Below, piece by piece: positions 60,641-64,000 of a DNA stretch of 64,000 nt. Position numbers and translations under genes: made by a program. The notes under the pieces are model-generated. The model saw only the letters and a program-made list of their open reading frames with translations. It did no database searches and had not been told where the DNA came from. The DNA comes from Thermoplasmatales archaeon I-plasma (lineage in GTDB: Archaea > Thermoplasmatota > Thermoplasmata > Thermoplasmatales > GCA-001856825). Location of the stretch: positions 310,004 through 374,003 of the forward strand of contig ATMD01000002.1 in the NCBI GenBank assembly GCA_001856825.1, written 5' to 3'. How positions within the stretch are numbered: the first letter of the stretch is position 1; each line of letters opens with the position of its first letter.

Positions 60641-61933
60641 GTGGACGGAAAGGTGAAACAGGAGTTCATAAGATACGTGGGCAAGGAGATGAACAGTTCC
60701 GTGGTGCGGAAAATATCATCCGGTGACGTGAGAGCAATGGAGGTGCGCAGATCACTGGATGTTGAGGTTGTTCACAGGATATCATCCAGGCTGGGAATCA
60801 ACACCATGATCCCCGGGAATGCCTCTGTCATGGTATATTCACAGCTTCTTGACCGGCCTGCAATAAACAGGATGCCGGAATATCTGCAGGAGACAGAGAT
60901 ACTGAGATACCTTGGCATTGAAAGTATTGATACCGTGGATCTTTACGAATCCCTGCAGGAAATGAACGATATGGATTTCTCAGCCATGGAGGAGAAGCTT
61001 GCATCCTTATTCCTTGACATAGAAAAGGAGAGGCGGTCCGTAATAATCGACGTGACTGATACATACTTCACGGGAGATTCCCTTGATTCCAAACCGAGAA
61101 AGGGAAAGGAGGGCAGGATAAAGAAACTCATACAGATCGCTCTTGTTGTGACGGAGAAGAGAGGATTCCCGTTGTTCCACCGCGTATACCCGGGCAATAT
61201 ATCCAACAGATCCATCATGGACGACATTGTTAAGGATCTCTGGCTGAAGGGGTATACCGTGATTATCATGGATCGTGGAACGTCTGATCCGGGAAGGATA
61301 AAATCCATGATCGAATTGAAATTCACCATGATCTGCGGTCTCAAGAAAACGCAGGACCTGAAGAGGATCATTGATGGAATCGACAGGAACGATATCTACA
61401 CAAAGAAACGCATGGTGTCGCTGAAAAACACAAAGGTATACTGCACTGACGTCGCTTTCCTTTCAGGCAGGCTTATTGTAGTATATAACCCGGCCATGGA
61501 ATCTCTGAAGAAGGATCACTATTACGAGCATTCGTCAAATGAAGATATAGCGAAATATCTCGGATATTCCCTCATATTCCACAATACGGAACTCGGCATT
61601 GACGATGTCGTAAGAAAATACTACGACAAGAATTCTGTGGAGAGGGCGTTCAAACAGATGAAGGGCGTTCTTGATCTGAGGCCTGTGAGGGTGTGGCTGA
61701 AGTCTCATATTGAGGGCCATGTGAAGATATGCTACCTGGCGTATTCTATACTCACTTATCTTTCTTACATACTGGAGAAGAAGGAAATATCCGGACCAGA
61801 GGCCATAGATACAATGAGAACCGGTTACAGGGTATATCTGGAGGAACAGAAGACTCAATTCAAATGGGAATCAATTGTTGCTCTGTCGGCAGTACAGAAG
61901 GAAATCATGGATGTAGTGATCAAAAAGACCTAA
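60641..61933 (+). CDS. IS1634-family DDE transposase
   Basis: The 430-residue protein has the IS4/IS1634 pattern: first Asp in VIIDVTDTYFTGDS, second Asp in TVIIMDRGTSDPGRI, Glu in KNSVERAFKQMKG. It cuts and joins the element ends. The track starts at GTG 60641, but 20 further codons upstream (from 60581, FIRKIKTKSGIYLAEVRSKR) continue the family N terminus, with ACA in place of an expected start codon. So the real N terminus may be lost, and activity is uncertain. Confidence 0.88.
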   Translation: MDGKVKQEFIRYVGKEMNSSVVRKISSGDVRAMEVRRSLDVEVVHRISSRLGINTMIPGNASVMVYSQLLDRPAINRMPEYLQETEILRYLGIESIDTVDLYESLQEMNDMDFSAMEEKLASLFLDIEKERRSVIIDVTDTYFTGDSLDSKPRKGKEGRIKKLIQIALVVTEKRGFPLFHRVYPGNISNRSIMDDIVKDLWLKGYTVIIMDRGTSDPGRIKSMIELKFTMICGLKKTQDLKRIIDGIDRNDIYTKKRMVSLKNTKVYCTDVAFLSGRLIVVYNPAMESLKKDHYYEHSSNEDIAKYLGYSLIFHNTELGIDDVVRKYYDKNSVERAFKQMKGVLDLRPVRVWLKSHIEGHVKICYLAYSILTYLSYILEKKEISGPEAIDTMRTGYRVYLEEQKTQFKWESIVALSAVQKEIMDVVIKKT

Positions 61934-61981
61934 AAAGTCAGGTAATTAATTTTCGATTTTGTCCTATTTTCCGCAAAACAT

Positions 61982-62134
61982 TTCATTGAGTTGTCTGAAT
62001 CCCTGTTCAAGGGCTTCAAGAAATACGGCGACATATTCATTCAAGCCGCAAGAAAATCACTCACAGATCCATACAGATCAACCAGAGGCATTACGCGGAG
62101 ATTGAAAGAGTTTAATCTTGGAAAACCAATATAA
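61982..62134 (+). pseudogene. C-terminal gene fragment right of the IS
   Basis: The frame reads FIELSESLFKGFKKYGDIFIQ ... PYRSTRGITRRLKEFNLGKPI and stops at 62134. It is open back to about 61946, close to the IS edge, and has no start codon. It looks like the end of a gene cut by insertion or rearrangement. Its family was not recognised. Confidence 0.45.
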
Positions 62135-62174
62135 TTAACGCAAGACTTTAGATAGTAAGGTGAATTATAGTTAA

Positions 62175-62621
62175 ATGCAAGAAAACAGAGCCAGCGCTGT
62201 ATCTAAATTTGCCGTCAACCTGATTCTTCTGGAATTCCTTCTCCTAATCATCCAGTTCATAATAGGAATGTGGATGAACCTGTTTGCGATATTCCCTTCC
62301 TTCGGTTCCTCTTTCTTTATGTATGGGATGATGCAGGTAATGTTTTCGGTGCCTGAGTTGATGGTGCACATGATGCTTGGAATCTTTATTGGGCTGATAT
62401 CCCTGATGATTTTAATGATATTTGCAATGGGTAGCGATTACAGGCTTTCATTACTAAGCGCGGCAGCGTCAGTATCAATACTCACCGCTGGTATTAGTGG
62501 TCTTGAATTCATGTTCTCTGGCTTTGGCGATAATATCTTCTCGTTCATCATGTCCCTTGGATTTATTTTTACGGTGATCGCCTATTCCCTGATTTTATAT
62601 CCGTTTCCTAACAGAACATGA
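62175..62621 (+). CDS. Small multispanning membrane protein of unknown function
   Basis: The 148-residue protein has four hydrophobic segments (about 12-35, 40-58, 65-90, 105-140) with many Met and Phe residues, and few charges. No transport motif was recognised. It starts at ATG 62175, just after a fragment. It may be part of the accessory region. Its composition (Met-rich) differs from the usual genes here. Confidence 0.65.
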   Translation: MQENRASAVSKFAVNLILLEFLLLIIQFIIGMWMNLFAIFPSFGSSFFMYGMMQVMFSVPELMVHMMLGIFIGLISLMILMIFAMGSDYRLSLLSAAASVSILTAGISGLEFMFSGFGDNIFSFIMSLGFIFTVIAYSLILYPFPNRT

Positions 62622-62792
62622 ATCACGGTTTTATCGAGATACAGAAAACTACCATGAGACTTCTTGGATTGGTCATTAAAGGATTTGTTCTAGACAAGTC
62701 AAAAAAGCATTTCTAAGGATAGGTAGGTATCCGATTATTTAATTAAGTGGATACATTTAATCTATACCATCCTATGTATTCTCAAAAATGAT
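62622..62792. other. Intergenic, no feature
   Basis: About 170 bp, AT-rich, between convergent genes; nothing was recognised. Confidence 0.3.
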
Positions 62793-63059
62793 TTATAGTT
62801 CTTCTTCGTTATTTTCCCAAGGGGAATATAACAACCCTTGAATCATATTCATCATATATCCAACAACTATTCCCACTAAAAAAAGAAGTGCATCTCCTGA
62901 CACCTTGCCCAGAAAGGTTAGCAAAGCCATAATCCCTATAACAATACCTAGAAAAAGCAATAATGAACTCGTTAGTTTTCTGTTGTTAGAACCAGCCCTT
63001 TCGCCTCTTCTAACTATATAATCAAACTTTGATTTTTGAAAGTCAACATATTTTTCAGC
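62793..63059 (-). pseudogene. Two-helix membrane protein lacking a start codon
   Basis: The minus strand is open for 88 codons (AEKYVDFQKSKFDYIVRRGER... SSLLLFLGIVIGIMALLTFL... LLFLVGIVVGYMMNMIQGLL ... WENNEEEL). The pattern of two hydrophobic helices and a charged end is clearly coding, but no ATG, GTG or TTG precedes the first helix. The frame runs upstream into direct repeat copy 2 (63071) and meets a stop at its far side. The gene may have been truncated at that repeat. Missing from the ORF track. Confidence 0.55.
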
Positions 63060-63070
63060 TAAAGGCGGGG

Positions 63071-63095
63071 TGCGATTAATGTTTTAAACAAATCC
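63071..63095 (+). repeat. Direct repeat copy 2
   Basis: TGCGATTAATGTTTTAAAC (63071-63089), followed after 2 nt by ATCC, matches copy 1 at 58351 with one mismatch in the 19-nt core. It lies at the 5' edge of the start-less membrane protein gene on the minus strand. See copy 1 for the possible roles. Confidence 0.5.
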
Positions 63096-63153
63096 GTTAC
63101 AAAAGAATAGGCGAAAATTCAACTAATTTTATAGGTGAATACTAAATTCGGCA

Positions 63154-63393
63154 TTATTTGCCTAAGATAGGATTTAAACTCTTATTTCTCAAAACAACTT
63201 TGACATCTTCGAAAGAAATCTCAGCACTTATAAGTGGTCCTTCTTGAACCAACTCATCCCCATCGTACAGTCCAGCCTTAAGTGTTTTCTCTTTTAGATA
63301 AATATCAAGACATCTGTGGTTCTCGTCGAAGAAAGCAACGGTCTTCTTTTCAGGGTCAAACCAGATTTTCACCAAATCCTTCTTATTTTCCAT
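63154..63393 (-). CDS. Small protein of unknown function
   Basis: The 79-residue protein starts MENKKDLVKIWFDPEKK and is beta-rich (KTVAFFDENHRCLDIYLKEKT, LISAEISFEDVKVVL). The track's longer ORF adds 19 residues (MGPHILGYCCKYNSVTIQC), which could be real or upstream leader. No family recognised. It is divergent from the small ORF that precedes the radical SAM gene, with a shared AT-rich promoter stretch. Confidence 0.55.
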   Translation of the reverse strand: MENKKDLVKIWFDPEKKTVAFFDENHRCLDIYLKEKTLKAGLYDGDELVQEGPLISAEISFEDVKVVLRNKSLNPILGK

Positions 63394-63480
63394 ACACTGG
63401 ATAGTAACGCTATTGTATTTACAACAGTAACCTAATATATGAGGGCCCATCTATAAATAATTGTGTTAAATAATATTTGC

Positions 63481-63663
63481 ATGGTACTCCCAGTATTGAT
63501 AATTGGCTCGATGTCCACTACCGGATGGAAAATAGGTGTATCTTTAGCAACAAAGTTGCAAGTAAGGAGACTGCCGACGTGGAAATTATATGAGAGGCAA
63601 AATGAAATGATCGAGAGCTTTGAGTCCATAGTTAGCAGCGTACAAAAATCGATTGTGTATTGA
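63481..63663 (+). CDS. Possible 60-residue protein before the radical SAM gene
   Basis: ATG 63481 lies about 25 bp after CTATAAATAA (63451-63460), consistent with a leaderless start. The protein begins MVLPVLIIGSMSTTGWKIG and ends with a helical, charged part (ERQNEMIESFESIVSSVQK). The next gene is a radical SAM protein, 33 bp downstream. A maturation substrate is possible but unproven; no Cys-rich core is present. The track's longer ORF starts at a TTG. Confidence 0.45.
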   Translation: MVLPVLIIGSMSTTGWKIGVSLATKLQVRRLPTWKLYERQNEMIESFESIVSSVQKSIVY

Positions 63664-63696
63664 TTTTTGTTGACTATAGGCGAAAGGGGATAAGTT

Positions 63697-64000
63697 TTGA
63701 TACCGAGTCAGCGTCGTGTCCTTGAGAAACCAGCTTCAGTGACTGTGGAATTGACTCGGCAATGTAACGTGAAATGCATTCACTGTTATAGCTCTGCCGG
63801 AATAGGTGGTTTCAACCCTTCCTCGGGGGTGCTTAAGAGTATTTTACACAAGGCACTTGACGTTGAACCTTTCTACCTCATTTTCACAGGGGGTGAGCCT
63901 TTTGTTCGTGCTGACTTGCCGGACCTAATGTCAACGGTATATGGACGTACAGGTCAACAGATGCCAGAAATAACTATAGCTACTAACGGTCAACTAATAT
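63697..64000 (+). CDS. Radical SAM protein (5' part, runs off the window)
   Basis: From TTG 63697 the frame reads ...VTVELTRQCNVKCIHCYSSAG, with the CxxxCxxC motif that binds the [4Fe-4S] cluster and S-adenosylmethionine, then YLIFTGGEPFVRADL, the GGEP motif. The sequence resembles the SPASM/AhbC-type radical SAM group. AGGGGA lies about 7 nt before the TTG, a usable Shine-Dalgarno. The 3' end is outside the window, so C-terminal domains, and therefore the reaction, cannot be told. Not in the ORF track. Confidence 0.85.
   Translation, partial: MIPSQRRVLEKPASVTVELTRQCNVKCIHCYSSAGIGGFNPSSGVLKSILHKALDVEPFYLIFTGGEPFVRADLPDLMSTVYGRTGQQMPEITIATNGQLI

Larger units (their letters stand above)
60476..61942 (+). 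mobile_element. IS1634-type insertion sequence, complete
   Basis: Terminal inverted repeats CCTAACTTTTT (60476-60486) and AAAAAGTCAGG (61932-61942) match at 10 of 11 positions. They are flanked by TAATTA on both sides (60470-60475, 61943-61948), a likely 6-bp target duplication, though it is palindromic. The 1467-bp element holds one DDE transposase gene. The transposase stop codon overlaps the right repeat by 2 bp. It was inserted between an older transposase remnant and a truncated gene. Confidence 0.75.

Noticed and set aside
1-64000. CRISPR array
   Set aside because: No run of regularly spaced direct repeats and no cas genes were seen; the only similar repeats are two copies 4.7 kb apart.

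Overview
The window looks like the chromosome of a Thermoplasmata archaeon (order Thermoplasmatales; genus not determinable from the sequence alone). The evidence is archaeal EF-2, EF-1alpha, uS7, uS10 and uS12, an archaeal mevalonate-pathway operon (DUF35 protein, thiolase, HMG-CoA synthase), a bacterio-opsin-activator-type HTH regulator, GfcR, MBF1, a DUF981 membrane protein, menaquinone genes, GGTGAT-type Shine-Dalgarno sites and many TATA boxes about 25 bp before an apparently leaderless start codon. Genes are dense, on both strands, and mostly in short operons.

Region by region. 0-5.5 kb: an operon of a NifX-like protein and two ferredoxin-MinD ATPases, then a SufT/DUF59 protein and a divergent TusA, followed by two regulators (Bat-type HTH and Lrp/AsnC). 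5.7-12.8 kb: redox enzymes, a flavin-barrel/UbiA fusion (MenA-like), an MqnD-like protein, a phosphoglucose/phosphomannose isomerase broken by one frameshift, acyl-CoA dehydrogenase and superoxide dismutase. 13.2-21.3 kb: TldE-TldD, a CBS protein with an HPF-like tail, NAD(P)HX repair, a clear C/D box sRNA in the leader of gfcR, lysS with an apparent AUA start, and MBF1. 21.4-28.8 kb: tRNA-Pro next to a decayed integrase, then hemerythrin-like, NTF2-like, nuclease-like, surface and membrane proteins. 28.9-34.6 kb: translation genes (rps12, rps7, EF-2; EF-1alpha, rps10) with a NicO-like transporter between them. 34.8-41.4 kb: DMT transporter, secreted FKBP, mevalonate operon, aldo/keto reductase, tRNA-Asp. 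41.5-58.1 kb: transporters (APC, ABC, TauE/SafE, DMT), peptidases and assorted metabolic enzymes. 58.1-64 kb: an accessory stretch with a sulfide:quinone-oxidoreductase-like/DsrE pair, IS remnants, one apparently complete IS1634-type element with terminal inverted repeats, a pair of direct repeats, truncated genes and the start of a radical SAM gene.

Likely functional links: metallocofactor and sulfur handling (NifX/MinD, SufT, TusA, DsrE, SQR, CDGSH); isoprenoid and menaquinone synthesis (mevalonate operon, MenA-like, MqnD-like); oxidative stress (SOD, FMN reductase, hemerythrins, pirin); translation. The most unusual items are the C/D sRNA-gfcR leader, the AUA-start lysS, the PNPOx-UbiA fusion, the serine in place of the thiolase nucleophile, the frameshifted isomerase, the repeat-bounded accessory segment and the radical SAM gene preceded by a very small ORF. 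Exact targets, families and expression remain inferences, because no database search was possible.
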